This document shows positions 23,224 through 32,713 of a stretch of DNA of 35,223 nucleotides, in pieces. Positions within the stretch are counted from its first letter, which is position 1. The number at the start of each line of letters is the position of its first letter. The DNA is from Desulfotomaculaceae bacterium (GTDB taxonomy: Bacteria > Bacillota > Desulfotomaculia > Desulfotomaculales > Pelotomaculaceae). The stretch is taken from assembly GCA_028709235.1 (NCBI GenBank), contig JAQVXL010000021.1:1-35223 (forward strand), given 5' to 3'. The notes below the pieces were generated by a model. That model had not been told where the DNA came from. It saw nothing but the letters and a program-made list of their open reading frames with translations, and made no database searches. The position numbers and the translations under genes were made by a program.

Positions 23224-24112
23224 AGAGAAACTTAGTTTTAAAGAAGAACTTGATCAAAAGGTTGCTGTTGTGAACGAGGCGCTGGAACATTTTATGCCTG
23301 CTCCGGACGCCTACCCGCCCCTGATCCACCAGGCCATGCGCTACAGTGTGCTGGGCGGGGGGAAAAGATTCAGGCCGGCCTTGCTTATAGCCGCGGCGGA
23401 AGTGGCCGGGGGTACTGCCCGGGATGTTATGCCGGCCGCCTGCGCAGTCGAGCTCATACATTCGTATTCCCTGATACATGATGACCTGCCGACAATGGAC
23501 AATGACAATTACCGCCGGGGCAAGCTGACCAACCACAAGGTTTATGGGGAAACTATAGCCCTTTTGGCTGGTGACGCCCTGCTTACCCTGGCTTTTAAGC
23601 TGCTGGCGGAATGCAGCACTTGCCAACCGGCAGATGTGGTCAGGGTAATCCATGAAGTGGCGGCCGGCGCCGGCACCAGGGGGTTAATCGGCGGCCAGGT
23701 TGTGGATACCTTTTCAGCGGAGAAAGAAATTGACACGGCTACGCTGGAATATATCCACCGTAATAAGACCGGGTCTCTGTACAGGGTAGCGGTGAGAACT
23801 GGGGCTATCCTGGCCGGCGCCGGTGCGGAGGCACTCGCGCACCTTACAGAATACGCGGAATACCTGGGCCTGGCTTTTCAGATCAAGGATGATATTCTTG
23901 ATATAGAAGGCAATGAGAAAAAGCTTGGAAAACCTGTGGGCAGCGATATGAGAAATAAGAAAGCCACTTACCCGGCTCTATTCGGCCTGGAGAATTCAAA
24001 AGAAAAAGCCCGGTCTGCTGTGGAAAGTGCTAAAGAAGCGCTGCGGCCATTCGACAGAGAGGCTGATTTTCTAAGAACCCTGGTGGAATACGTAATTAAA
24101 CGTGATTTTTAG
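23213..24112 (+). CDS. ispA: Farnesyl (geranylgeranyl) diphosphate synthase
   Basis: 299 residues from GTG at 23213 (AAGGAAACGG upstream), overlapping xseB by 11 bases. Trans-prenyltransferase condensing IPP with allylic diphosphates. Both Asp-rich motifs are present: [12 protein letters not shown] (first) and [12 protein letters not shown] (second), together with [10 protein letters not shown] and [13 protein letters not shown]. Supplies precursors for quinones, undecaprenyl phosphate and other isoprenoids. Followed by a 783-base interval holding the OLE RNA. Confidence 0.95.
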   Translation: MDFKEKLSFKEELDQKVAVVNEALEHFMPAPDAYPPLIHQAMRYSVLGGGKRFRPALLIAAAEVAGGTARDVMPAACAVELIHSYSLIHDDLPTMDNDNYRRGKLTNHKVYGETIALLAGDALLTLAFKLLAECSTCQPADVVRVIHEVAAGAGTRGLIGGQVVDTFSAEKEIDTATLEYIHRNKTGSLYRVAVRTGAILAGAGAEALAHLTEYAEYLGLAFQIKDDILDIEGNEKKLGKPVGSDMRNKKATYPALFGLENSKEKARSAVESAKEALRPFDREADFLRTLVEYVIKRDF

Positions 24113-24181
24113 ACACCGGGCCAGCTTTACAAACCCTGTTTAATTAATTTTAGTTAACAACCTCAATATCAATCCAGGCGA

Positions 24182-24197
24182 TTGAATTTCAATTCAA
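24182..24197. promoter_or_regulatory. Palindrome upstream of OLE promoter
   Basis: TTGAATT, TC, AATTCAA: a perfect 7-base inverted repeat ending 7 bases before the -35 hexamer, placed where an activator or repressor could bind. Confidence 0.35.
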
Positions 24198-24204
24198 GCG
24201 GTGT

Positions 24205-24233
24205 TTGATAATGCATCGCTGTTTTGTTATAAT
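24205..24233 (+). promoter_or_regulatory. Near-consensus SigA promoter for OLE RNA
   Basis: TTGATA (24205-24210), 17-base spacer, TATAAT (24228-24233): 11 of 12 consensus bases at optimal spacing. The predicted transcript starts near 24240, at the beginning of the structured RNA. Confidence 0.8.
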
Positions 24234-24239
24234 TAAAGC

Positions 24240-24815
24240 TTGTAAAAAGGTTTTTTCGATAAATGACGCAGTATCCTAGTCAGACAATCCTTTTTGAAGG
24301 CGGGCCTAAAAATCCGTCAATGGCATATCGATGAAGTTCCTGGTGCTGGCTGCTGACGCCCAGTTGGGGGTCGGTACTGGGAGTTAAGGAGGTGGGGCGA
24401 CCCGCAATGGCATGCGGGCGTTGACCCCGCCTCCGTGGAGACCCAAGTTCGTGGGGCAGCCATTCGTGGTCAACTATGGCTTGGGGTTAAACCTGCACGT
24501 GGTTACCGCTGCGTGCAGTGTAGCCTGCCTTGAGTGGGTTTGGCGGATATCTTATGTGCAAAGGCTGATCATGGGCCCATGAACGGAATTTGTTGATTGA
24601 AACCCTTCCTGCAAAAGAGGATAGAAAAGGTGAGTCTGTCGGGGAAAACTCCTAGGCTGTCCGGGATTCCAGGGCAGGCCGGGGATTGCAGTGTGGACTG
24701 AGTGGTGATCTAGCTCCGCTATCGGTGACGGCCGGGAACAGCTTTAAAGGGAAACCACCGGTATGGCAACAGCCGGCAGTTGTTTGGGAAAACCTGCTAG
24801 ACCTAAGCCACAATA
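24240..24815 (+). ncRNA. ole: OLE RNA (ornate large extremophilic RNA)
   Basis: A stretch of about 575 bases with no supported reading frame and abundant secondary structure. GGAGGTGGGG (24388-24397) pairs with CCCCGCCTCC (24425-24434) around an inner hairpin CCCGCA/TGCGGG (24401-24418); CTGCACG (24493-24499) pairs with CGTGCAG (24512-24518). Purine-rich unpaired runs such as AAAGGGAAACC lie near the 3-prime end. The position is diagnostic: OLE RNA (about 600 nt) is known between ispA and oapA-dxs in extremophilic and anaerobic Firmicutes. OLE forms a membrane-associated ribonucleoprotein with OapA and affects cold, alcohol and Mg2+ responses. The ends are approximate. Identification rests on context, size and structure, not on a covariance search. 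Confidence 0.85.
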
Positions 24816-24895
24816 TTTACCCGGTCTGCTGTCATTTATTATATAAAGTATTCACATAATCGCCCGCGTGTATCCCGACATATGAGGTGAAAATT

Positions 24896-25492
24896 TTGGG
24901 CAATAATAAATCTACCGTTTCCGGTAGATATATAGTTTTGGTAGGAATAGCTTCATTTTTATTAGCAATCGTTTTCACCTATTTTTCAGAGTATTTTACT
25001 TTAAAATTAAACAGTATTATTTTAGCTGTTTTCTTTTTGATTGTTATTATCCTAATAAATATTGCGGCGGATGTAGTGGGTACGGCAGTTACTGCGGCAT
25101 CCCATGTTCCTTTCAACGCCAAATCGGCCAAACGGATCAGAGGGGCGTCCCAGGGCCTCCAACTAATCAGGAATGCTGATAAAGTTGCTAACTTAACTAA
25201 CGACATGTTGAGTGATATTACCACGACTGTGGGGGGTGCGCTGGGGATATCTATGGTTGTGCAGATCATTAAGCTAAATCCTGATTTAAACCAGTTCTGG
25301 CTGAATATTCTGATGACCGCATTTATTGCCGCTGTGATTGTTTCTGGTAAAGCTATTTCCAAAAAAATTGCCTTGTCTTACCCCAACGATGTAATTTTTT
25401 TTGTTGGCAGGATGCTGGCTGGAGTGGAAGAAACAACCGGTTACAGTCCCTTCAGGAAGAACCGGGCACCCAGGAACAAGAAGGATGAATAA
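24896..25492 (+). CDS. oapA: OLE-associated membrane protein OapA
   Basis: 198 residues from TTG at 24896, 5 bases after TGAGGTGA; a GTG at 24887 overlaps that SD. Four hydrophobic helices in two pairs: [19 protein letters not shown] and [20 protein letters not shown], then [16 protein letters not shown] and [20 protein letters not shown]. Between the pairs is a basic cytoplasmic loop, [18 protein letters not shown], a candidate for RNA contact (inference). The C-terminus is basic ([12 protein letters not shown]). OapA holds OLE RNA at the membrane. It overlaps nothing upstream; dxs starts 4 bases after its stop. Confidence 0.9.
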   Translation: MGNNKSTVSGRYIVLVGIASFLLAIVFTYFSEYFTLKLNSIILAVFFLIVIILINIAADVVGTAVTAASHVPFNAKSAKRIRGASQGLQLIRNADKVANLTNDMLSDITTTVGGALGISMVVQIIKLNPDLNQFWLNILMTAFIAAVIVSGKAISKKIALSYPNDVIFFVGRMLAGVEETTGYSPFRKNRAPRNKKDE

Positions 25493-25496
25493 AGAT

Positions 25497-27410
25497 ATGG
25501 GCAGTCTTTTAAAGCAAATAAACTCCCCCGACGACGTACATAGTCTCAGTTACCCGCAGCTTAATAAGCTGGCTGGAGAAATCCGTCGGCTGATCATTGA
25601 AACCGTGGCAAAGAACGGTGGGCATCTCGCGCCCAGCTTAGGTGTGGTTGAACTAACTTTGGGCTTGTATAAAGTTTTTCATACACCCCCGGATAAAATC
25701 TTATGGGATGTGGGACACCAGAGCTATGCCCACAAAATCATCACCGGGCGGCGGGAAAAATTTTGTACACTGCGCCAACTGGGGGGCATCAGCGGTTTTT
25801 TGTGCCCCGCGGAGAGCACATATGACGTTTTTGGGACGGGACACAGCAGCACTTCGATTTCGGCTGCCCTTGGTATGGCTGTGGCCCGGGATTTGAGTGG
25901 TGAAAAATATAAAATAGTAGCGATTATAGGCGACGGGGCATTGACCGGCGGTATGGCTTTTGAAGCGCTTAATAACGCCGGGCATCTAAAAAAAGATTTA
26001 ATAGTAATATTAAACGATAATGAGATGTCCATAGCGCAGAACGTCGGCGCCATCTCCGGGTACCTGGCCAGGCTGCGCACCGATCCTATGTACACCAGAG
26101 GCAAAGAAGAGCTGGAACAGCTGATGCGCAAAATACCTGTTGGTTCGGCTTTGCTGCGCCTCGGTTTTAAGTTAAGGGACAGTTTGAAATACCTGGTGGT
26201 ACCCGGTATGATTTTTGAGGAGCTGGGATTTATCTACCTTGGTCCGGTTGACGGGCACGATATTAAGCAGCTGGCCGAAGTTTTGCGGCGGGCCAAAAAC
26301 ATGAAAGGGCCGGTTTTAATCCATGTATTAACAAAAAAAGGCAGGGGTTACAAGCCGGCCGAAAACAACCCCGGCCGTTTTCACGGTGTGGGCCCCTTTG
26401 ACCCGGCCAGCGGAAAAGTTTATAAAAACAGTAGTATTCCTTCGTACACGGATATCTTTGGCCGGGCCATGAGCAAACTGGCCCACCGGAATGAAAGGGT
26501 TGTCGCGATAACCGCGGCAATGACCAGCGGCACAGGCCTGACCAATTTTGCCAGGCTTTATCCGAAACGTTTTTTTGATGTGGGCATCGCCGAGCAGCAC
26601 GCCGTTACTATGGCTGCCGGTATGGCTGCCGGCGGATATCATCCTGTAGTGACTATTTACTCAACATTTTTGCAGCGTGCCTATGACCAGATTCTGCATG
26701 ATGTATGCCTGCAGAAACTCCCGGTGACCTTTGCCATAGACAGGGCGGGCATAGTGGGGGAAGATGGCTTTACTCACAACGGCCTCTTTGACTTTGCTTA
26801 CCTGAGGCCGATTCCAAACATGGTGGTCATGGCTCCAAAAGATGAGAATGAACTGCAGCATATGCTGGCCACTGCAATCAAGCACTCCGGCCCCGCAGCT
26901 TTGCGGTACCCGCGGGGGGCCGGTATCGGCTGTGCGCTGGATGATAATTTAACGCCAATTCCTATCGGACAGGCGGAGGTATTGAAAAAAGGATCTAATG
27001 TTACCCTTCTGGCGATAGGCAACACTGTTCGACTGGCGGTGGAAGCTGCAGCTGCTCTTGAGGATAGGGGGATTAGCGCCTCTGTTATTAACGCAAGGTT
27101 TGTAAAACCCCTTGACGAGGAATGCATATTACACTACGCCAAACAGACTGATATGCTGTTTACTCTGGAGGAGCATGTCCTGCAAGGAGGTTTTGGCAGC
27201 GCGGTGCTTGAACTGCTGTCTGCCAGGAGCCTGAAGGAGATCAGAACCCATTGTTTCGGCATACCGGATGTTTTTGTGGAACACGGCAGCCCGGCTATAC
27301 TGAGAGACAGATACGGCCTGACGGTAAAACATATAGTCGAGACGGTGGCGAAAAAAATAGTACACATAAACCGCTCCAAAGGGCTTAAAATAGTTGCGGA
27401 CAAAAAATAA
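25497..27410 (+). CDS. dxs: 1-deoxy-D-xylulose-5-phosphate synthase
   Basis: 637 residues from ATG at 25497, with AAGGATG 9 bases upstream; in-frame ATGs at 25485 and 25401 overlap oapA or the SD. First enzyme of the MEP isoprenoid pathway (pyruvate + glyceraldehyde 3-phosphate). Thiamine diphosphate site: [14 protein letters not shown] and [18 protein letters not shown] with [12 protein letters not shown]. The transketolase pyrimidine-binding domain has [17 protein letters not shown] and [15 protein letters not shown]. The C-terminal domain is complete. Together with ispA it flanks OLE/oapA. Confidence 0.97.
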   Translation: MGSLLKQINSPDDVHSLSYPQLNKLAGEIRRLIIETVAKNGGHLAPSLGVVELTLGLYKVFHTPPDKILWDVGHQSYAHKIITGRREKFCTLRQLGGISGFLCPAESTYDVFGTGHSSTSISAALGMAVARDLSGEKYKIVAIIGDGALTGGMAFEALNNAGHLKKDLIVILNDNEMSIAQNVGAISGYLARLRTDPMYTRGKEELEQLMRKIPVGSALLRLGFKLRDSLKYLVVPGMIFEELGFIYLGPVDGHDIKQLAEVLRRAKNMKGPVLIHVLTKKGRGYKPAENNPGRFHGVGPFDPASGKVYKNSSIPSYTDIFGRAMSKLAHRNERVVAITAAMTSGTGLTNFARLYPKRFFDVGIAEQHAVTMAAGMAAGGYHPVVTIYSTFLQRAYDQILHDVCLQKLPVTFAIDRAGIVGEDGFTHNGLFDFAYLRPIPNMVVMAPKDENELQHMLATAIKHSGPAALRYPRGAGIGCALDDNLTPIPIGQAEVLKKGSNVTLLAIGNTVRLAVEAAAALEDRGISASVINARFVKPLDEECILHYAKQTDMLFTLEEHVLQGGFGSAVLELLSARSLKEIRTHCFGIPDVFVEHGSPAILRDRYGLTVKHIVETVAKKIVHINRSKGLKIVADKK

Positions 27411-27488
27411 AGCAAATCAGGATTTAAAAAAATATATCACAATGTGCCGTGAGAGTATGATCATAAATTAGTTCGGGGGTATCTTCCT

Positions 27489-28301
27489 TTGTCCCAAAAG
27501 AAACAACGATTGGATGTAAGGCTGGCCGAAGAGGGTTGCTACCCCAGCAGGGAAAAGGCAAGGGCGGCCATTATGGCCGGTTTGATTTTTGTAAACGGGC
27601 AAAGAGCAGACAAACCGGGCTTACTGATTAAGCCGGAGTCAAATATTGAAATCCGCGGTAGTTCCCTGATTTATGTGAGCCGTGGCGGGCTTAAACTTGA
27701 GAAGGCAATAAAATCTTTCGGCCTGGAACTGAAAGATCGGATAGTCCTGGATGTGGGCGCGTCTACTGGCGGGTTTACCGACTGTGCCCTCAGGAACGGG
27801 GCCCGGCTGGTTTACGCGGTCGATGTCGGTTACGGCCAGTTGGCCTGGAAGTTGCGGAACGATCCCCGGGTGGTGGTATTGGAGCGTACCAATATTCGCT
27901 ACCTGACCAAAGAGTCCCTGCCGGAAACTCCGGATTTTGCCACTATTGACGTATCCTTTATATCACTGGCGAAGGTCCTGCCCAGGGTTGGCGAGCTTAC
28001 CACGGCGGATGCCGAGGGAGTGGCGCTGGTTAAACCTCAGTTTGAGGCAGGTCGAGACAAGGTGGGCAAAAAAGGAGTTGTCAGGGACCCGGCTGTCCAC
28101 GCGGCGGTGTTGAATGCTGTCACGGCTGTGATTAAAGAGCTGGGCTGGGTAATCGGCGGCCTGGATTATTCTCCTGTCACCGGACCGGAAGGAAATATCG
28201 AATTTTTAGTTTATTTTAAGAAAAATGGGTTACCAGCAGATTGCGATATTAATCATATTGTGAAAACAGCCCATATTAATTTTGGTTACCTGCAGGCTTA
28301 A
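27489..28301 (+). CDS. tlyA: TlyA-family rRNA 2'-O-methyltransferase (YqxC)
   Basis: 270 residues, TTG start behind TCGGGGG. An N-terminal S4 RNA-binding domain (RLDVRLAEEGCYPSREKARA) is followed by an FtsJ-like Rossmann methyltransferase domain with the SAM motif VLDVGASTGGFTDCALRNGA, the acidic VYAVDVGYGQL, and the TIDVSFISLAKVLP and LVKPQFEAGRD motifs carrying catalytic Lys/Asp residues. Mycobacterial TlyA 2'-O-methylates 16S and 23S rRNA; the Firmicute role is assumed similar. Confidence 0.94.
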   Translation: MSQKKQRLDVRLAEEGCYPSREKARAAIMAGLIFVNGQRADKPGLLIKPESNIEIRGSSLIYVSRGGLKLEKAIKSFGLELKDRIVLDVGASTGGFTDCALRNGARLVYAVDVGYGQLAWKLRNDPRVVVLERTNIRYLTKESLPETPDFATIDVSFISLAKVLPRVGELTTADAEGVALVKPQFEAGRDKVGKKGVVRDPAVHAAVLNAVTAVIKELGWVIGGLDYSPVTGPEGNIEFLVYFKKNGLPADCDINHIVKTAHINFGYLQA

Positions 28302-28340
28302 ATATTTAACCAGTTTAAACTACCGCGGAGGACTCGTTAA

Positions 28341-29210
28341 TTGAAAAAATTCGGACTGGTAGTAAATCTTAATAAGCAGGGAGTCCAACGGTTTGTTGAA
28401 CAGATAACCCGCTGGCTGGAAGAAAGAGACTGCGAGGTTATGATCAAAGATGATACAGCCCGCATTATTGGTCTATCCAGGCTTGGTGTGCCTCAGGAGC
28501 AGTTGTTCGAAAAGGCGCAGTGCGTGATTGTGTTTGGCGGAGACGGGACCATGCTCTGGACGGCACGGCAGGTAGCTAAAGCAGGCACACCCCTCATCGG
28601 CATAAACATGGGGCACCTTGGTTTTCTTACCGAAATAGACGTGCCGGAAGCGCTGGACGACCTGGGAAAAATTTTGGCCGGCCAGTACTTTGTGGAAGAG
28701 AGAATGATGCTGGAGGCTGCGGTCAACAGGGATGGCGCTATAGTAGAACATGCTGTTGGGCTGAATGATGTGGTCATAAGCAAGGGCGCTATTGCCAGGC
28801 TGATCCGCATGGAGGCATATGTAAATGATAATTTTGTAAACAAATACCATGCGGATGGTTTGATCATAGCCAGTCCTACTGGTTCAACCGCCTATTCCCT
28901 GTCCGCCGGTGGTCCCCTGGTGTCACCGGATCACGATTTAATTCTGCTTACTCCCATCTGCCCCCACTCCTTGTGGGCCAGACCTGTGGTTACCGCGCCC
29001 GACAGCGTAATCAAGGTAGCGTTGTTGTCAGATGGCGGCGCGGTGACGCTTACTATAGACGGACAATATGTGTTCAGCCTGCGCCAGTATGATCAAATTG
29101 TGGTCAGGCGAGCTCCTCGTAAAGCAAAATTTCTACGGATTACCGGTAGGAACTTTTTTGAAATAATGCGAAAAAAATTAAAAGAAGAGGGAGAAAGAAA
29201 CGGTGTCTAG
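28341..29210 (+). CDS. nadK: NAD kinase
   Basis: 289 residues, TTG behind GCGGAGGA. Phosphorylates NAD to NADP. Visible: the catalytic [33 protein letters not shown] and [20 protein letters not shown], then GGPLVSPD. Full length for the bacterial family. The last 8 bases overlap the next gene, implying coupled translation. Confidence 0.96.
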   Translation: MKKFGLVVNLNKQGVQRFVEQITRWLEERDCEVMIKDDTARIIGLSRLGVPQEQLFEKAQCVIVFGGDGTMLWTARQVAKAGTPLIGINMGHLGFLTEIDVPEALDDLGKILAGQYFVEERMMLEAAVNRDGAIVEHAVGLNDVVISKGAIARLIRMEAYVNDNFVNKYHADGLIIASPTGSTAYSLSAGGPLVSPDHDLILLTPICPHSLWARPVVTAPDSVIKVALLSDGGAVTLTIDGQYVFSLRQYDQIVVRRAPRKAKFLRITGRNFFEIMRKKLKEEGERNGV

Positions 29211-29778
29211 GGGTTTGGACAGCGCCGTTCACCTGGTTCAGCAATTTTTGTCCTGTACTGCGCAGAGCGGTGGAACATTTGTTGACGCGACAGCCGGCAG
29301 GGGGAATGACACCCTCTTTATGGCCCGGCTGGCCGGTCCGGACGGCAGGGTCTTTTCCTTCGATATACAGGAGGATGCGCTTCAATCCACACGTTTGCTT
29401 CTGGAAGACGCAGGAATGGCTGATCGGGTTACATTAGTAAAAGACAGTCATGAGCACATGGAGCGTTATGTCTCTGGTCCGGTTGATCGTGTGATTTTCA
29501 ACCTGGGGTACCTGCCCGGTGGTGAACATTCTTTTATAACAAAGGCGGATTCGACTGTGCCGGCTCTTCAATCGGCCCTGGGGTTACTGCGCCCGGGCGG
29601 CCGGATCGGCCTGGTGCTATACACGGGGCATCCCGGAGGCAGGGAAGAGTATGAAGCCGTCGAAAAAATTTCCGCCGGCCTGGACAATGCTCTTTTTAGT
29701 GTGATTAAGATAGTTATATTAAACCGGGCTGCTACCGCGCCGGTTGTTATTGTCATTGAAAAGGCGGGGGTTAAATGA
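29203..29778 (+). CDS. mnmM: Class I SAM methyltransferase, YtqB/MnmM family
   Basis: 191 residues, GTG start overlapping nadK. The SAM-binding loop is [17 protein letters not shown], then an acidic strand [11 protein letters not shown]. The substrate-side motif [15 protein letters not shown] is characteristic of the YtqB family (formerly called rRNA methylase). Bacillus YtqB has been assigned as the tRNA wobble-uridine methyltransferase MnmM; that assignment is transferred here by family resemblance. It overlaps argR by 4 bases. Confidence 0.85.
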   Translation: MSRGLDSAVHLVQQFLSCTAQSGGTFVDATAGRGNDTLFMARLAGPDGRVFSFDIQEDALQSTRLLLEDAGMADRVTLVKDSHEHMERYVSGPVDRVIFNLGYLPGGEHSFITKADSTVPALQSALGLLRPGGRIGLVLYTGHPGGREEYEAVEKISAGLDNALFSVIKIVILNRAATAPVVIVIEKAGVK

Positions 29779-30230
29779 AGGCCGGGCGGCAGCATAAGAT
29801 ACTCGAAATAATCAGGCGCCAGCGTGTCGGGACCCAGGATGAGTTGTCCGGTGAATTAAAAAAAAGCGGCTATAAGGTCACCCAGGCTACTGTTTCCAGG
29901 GACATTAAGGAATTGGGGTTAATAAAGATACCCTTTGAAAACAATGAATTTTACTATGCCCGCCCGGGTGAAAACCGCCTGCCCTACAGCGGAGAGCGTT
30001 TGAAAAGAATTTTCCTTGATGCAGTGATCGGGTTTGATGCCAGTGAGAACCTGATCATAGTAAAAACAAATCCAGGCAGCGCCCAGGGTGTTGCTTCGGC
30101 CATAGACCAGGCCGGTTGGGACGAGATCATTGGCACAGTTGGCGGGGACGACACGATACTGGTGGTAGTAAAACCCAAGGGAGTTGCCGGCGCGGTGTTA
30201 AAAAGGTTTGGGGACCTGCTCGGGGGGTAG
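29775..30230 (+). CDS. argR: Arginine repressor ArgR/AhrC
   Basis: 151 residues. The N-terminal winged helix-turn-helix (ILEIIRRQRVGTQDELSGEL, VTQATVSRDIKELGLIKI) binds ARG boxes. The C-terminal domain, with TNPGSAQGVASAIDQAGW and GTVGGDDTILVV, forms the arginine-binding trimer interface with its paired Asp residues. Placed between nadK/mnmM and recN as in many Firmicutes. No arginine genes are in the window. Confidence 0.95.
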   Translation: MKAGRQHKILEIIRRQRVGTQDELSGELKKSGYKVTQATVSRDIKELGLIKIPFENNEFYYARPGENRLPYSGERLKRIFLDAVIGFDASENLIIVKTNPGSAQGVASAIDQAGWDEIIGTVGGDDTILVVVKPKGVAGAVLKRFGDLLGG

Positions 30231-30234
30231 AAAA

Positions 30235-31923
30235 ATGCTGCTCAGTATTTTTATTAAAAACTTTGGGATCATTGACCAGTTGAATATCGACTTTCAGGAT
30301 GGTTTTAACGTGCTCACCGGTGAAACCGGATCCGGTAAATCTATCATTATAGACGCCCTGCAGGCAGCCCTTGGGGGCAGGACGTCAGCCGGGCAGATCC
30401 GCACTGGAGCTAAAAAGGCTTTAATACAAGCAACATTTGCTATCGGCGGCATAAAAGAACTTGCTTTGCTTTTAGAAGAAATGGGTTTTGACGACCTCGA
30501 AGATGAAATAATAGTAATGACCAGGGAAATTACCCGCACGGGAAAAAATCTCTGCCGCATCAACGGGCAGACAGTCACTCTGGGATACTATAGAAAAATA
30601 GGCGGCAGCCTGGCGGACATGCATATGCAGCCGGAAACAAATTCTCTTCTCAGCCAGGAAAAGCAACGCCAGCTGTTGGACCGTTTTGCTGGAGAAAAAG
30701 CGCTGGCAGCCCTTGCTCAGGTTAACCTGCTCTATACGCGTTGGAGAGACGCCCGTAACAATTTTGAAAAACTGACCGCTGCAGCAGGAGACAGGGCCAG
30801 GCGGATTGACTTGCTCCGTTACCAGATCGAAGATATCCAGCAGGCGAACCTGGCAACAGGTGAAGACATTGCCCTGGAAGATGAAAAAATTATTCTTTCC
30901 AATGCTGAAAAAATAATCACGCTGGTAACAGAGGCATATACTATGCTCTATGAAGGGAAAGGCAGCCAGTACTCCGCCCTGGATTTGCTCTCCCGGACGC
31001 TGGAAAATCTAAGAAGCCTGGTTTCTCTGGATCGCCGGAATGAGCCTCTTCTGGTCTCCCTTGAAAACATCTTTTACCAGGCCGAAGATACCGCCAGGGA
31101 ACTGGCGCGTTACCGGGACGGGATGGATTTCAGCCCCTCCCGTTTGGAAGCTGTCGAGGAAAGGTTGGAGCAGATCAAAAAACTTAAGAAGAAATACGGC
31201 GGGACAATTCCCGCAATATATGATTACCTGGAGGCAGTGCAGAAAGAGCTTGCCCTCCTGGAAAACATGGAACAATCACTGGAAAAATTCTTGCAAGAGC
31301 TTACCGGGATTGAGTCCGAATACAATAAAGCTGCGGGTATTTTGGGTGCGGCCCGGAGAAAAGCCGCCAAAGAGCTGGAAGTGGCGGTGCAGCAAGAGTT
31401 GCTCTACCTGGAAATGGGCCGGGTGGAATTCAAAGTCACCTTCTCAGATGTTGATGGTCCTGTCCGGGACGGATTGGAGCGTCTGGCGTTTATGATCTCA
31501 ACAAACCCCGGCGAACCCTTGAAACCTCTGTCTAAAATAGCCTCCGGCGGGGAACTTACCCGGATCATGCTGGCGCTGAAAGCTTTACTGGCAGACGCCG
31601 ATGGAGTGCCGGTACTGGTTTTTGATGAGGCGGATACTGGCATCGGCGGCCGCGCCCTGCAGGCGGTTGCTGAAAAAATGCTGCAGCTTGGCCGTAATCA
31701 CCAGGTTATATGTATCACCCACTCCGCTCAGGTGGCCTGTCTGGGCCAGGCACACTACAGAATCGTCAAGGAATATGACGGCGCCCGCACGACCACCAGG
31801 GCTGAGCAGCTCAATCCCGAAGAGCGCCTGGAGGAACTGGCCAGGATGCTGGACGGCAGTGAGGTAACTGAAATTACCTTGCGGCACGCGCGGCAGATGC
31901 TGCGCTCTTCTTCAGAAAAGTGA
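30235..31923 (+). CDS. recN: DNA repair ATPase RecN
   Basis: 562 residues from ATG at 30235 (CGGGGGG upstream), 4 bases after argR. SMC-like protein acting early in double-strand break repair. Walker A GETGSGKS at 29-36, a coiled-coil middle (about 150-370), the ABC signature KIASGGELTRIMLALK and Walker B VLVFDEADTGIGG, then QVICITHSAQVACLGQAH. Complete. It ends this operon; a long poorly conserved gap follows. Confidence 0.96.
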   Translation: MLLSIFIKNFGIIDQLNIDFQDGFNVLTGETGSGKSIIIDALQAALGGRTSAGQIRTGAKKALIQATFAIGGIKELALLLEEMGFDDLEDEIIVMTREITRTGKNLCRINGQTVTLGYYRKIGGSLADMHMQPETNSLLSQEKQRQLLDRFAGEKALAALAQVNLLYTRWRDARNNFEKLTAAAGDRARRIDLLRYQIEDIQQANLATGEDIALEDEKIILSNAEKIITLVTEAYTMLYEGKGSQYSALDLLSRTLENLRSLVSLDRRNEPLLVSLENIFYQAEDTARELARYRDGMDFSPSRLEAVEERLEQIKKLKKKYGGTIPAIYDYLEAVQKELALLENMEQSLEKFLQELTGIESEYNKAAGILGAARRKAAKELEVAVQQELLYLEMGRVEFKVTFSDVDGPVRDGLERLAFMISTNPGEPLKPLSKIASGGELTRIMLALKALLADADGVPVLVFDEADTGIGGRALQAVAEKMLQLGRNHQVICITHSAQVACLGQAHYRIVKEYDGARTTTRAEQLNPEERLEELARMLDGSEVTEITLRHARQMLRSSSEK

Positions 31924-31962
31924 TAAGCTTGGGGAGATCCAAGAGATGGGGAAAGGGTATGA

Positions 31963-32088
31963 ATAACCCAGCAAGTATGGCAACATTTAATTGATGAAGG
32001 TTTCACCATTAATACACCCACAATCTATCCCTGTCATTGGTGCGCGGCTGTATCCCTCAGAATAGCATATTTAAGCAAAACAACGTAA
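31963..32088 (+). pseudogene. Possible decayed transposase fragment
   Basis: A short open stretch translates as ITQQVWQHLIDEGFTIN and then loses family character; an in-frame stop precedes it, and the frame just upstream (GKGYE) is shifted by one base. The phrase resembles the DNA-binding region of IS21-type IstA transposases. No inverted repeats or second gene remain. This is weak evidence and could be chance. Confidence 0.25.
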
Positions 32089-32473
32089 TAGTCAATAAAT
32101 GAGATCGGGGTCAAGCTTGATCGCGATTGGCGATCGGTTTAGGCGATATATTCTAATATCACCAGTAAACTAGGGTGACTGTAAATCTCCAATACAATGA
32201 GGTTAGGTCCATAAGCAGTGGAGAGCAATTTTGGGATTGTAGGATGGTTTATGAATCTCCTCAAACGGGATGGAAAATAGAAGGTTTTGGGCATTAGAGA
32301 GATGCTGAGAATAATTCCAATGTTAAGGGTTATATCTGAAAAAGGATAAGGATGGATAGTTAATAATGTTCTGTTGCTTAAGTAGGGCGGGTTTTAACTG
32401 CCAAAAGATGTACGGCTGAAGCCGCACCTACAGCTTTCACATCTTAATGGAGTAGTTTAACTAACTATTTATA
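32089..32473. other. Gene-free intergenic stretch
   Basis: No supported gene or RNA. It includes a REP-like hairpin element (32382-32431) sharing 17 identical bases with 8526-8542, with outer arms GTAGG/CCTAC and an inner CGGCT/AGCCG hairpin. Confidence 0.5.
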
Positions 32474-32509
32474 AAATCATGTTTGTAAAAAACATGATTT
32501 TTTGTTTTT
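32474..32509 (+). terminator. Intrinsic terminator in recN-spoIVB gap
   Basis: AAATCATGTTT (32474-32484) pairs perfectly with AAACATGATTT (32490-32500), with a 5-base loop and T-rich tail. It is well downstream of recN and probably catches that operon's read-through. Confidence 0.75.
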
Positions 32510-32713
32510 ATACCAGGAAAAAGGACTAGAACTTACAAAATGACTGTCAGATCAGTAGAAACGCAATATAAGAAGTTAAGGAACATTTAGGCTTAATAAA
32601 AGCGTTTTTTAAAGGTTATATTAAATTTACACTGAATATTGTCGAATTAATGAAATTCTCTTGCATTTCTTTTTATTTGGAGGTGACTGGCAATAAAACT
32701 GGAGGAGTGATGC

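Noticed and set aside
24113-24886. Search for a protein gene in the ispA-oapA interval
   Set aside because: No frame of meaningful length with an SD exists on either strand, and the stem-rich sequence and context fit OLE RNA.
32640-32646. Exact TGTCGAA (0A box) upstream of spoIVB
   Set aside because: A 7-base word is expected several times in this window by chance. No matching sigma-H -35 is at the right distance, and spoIVB is not a classic Spo0A target.
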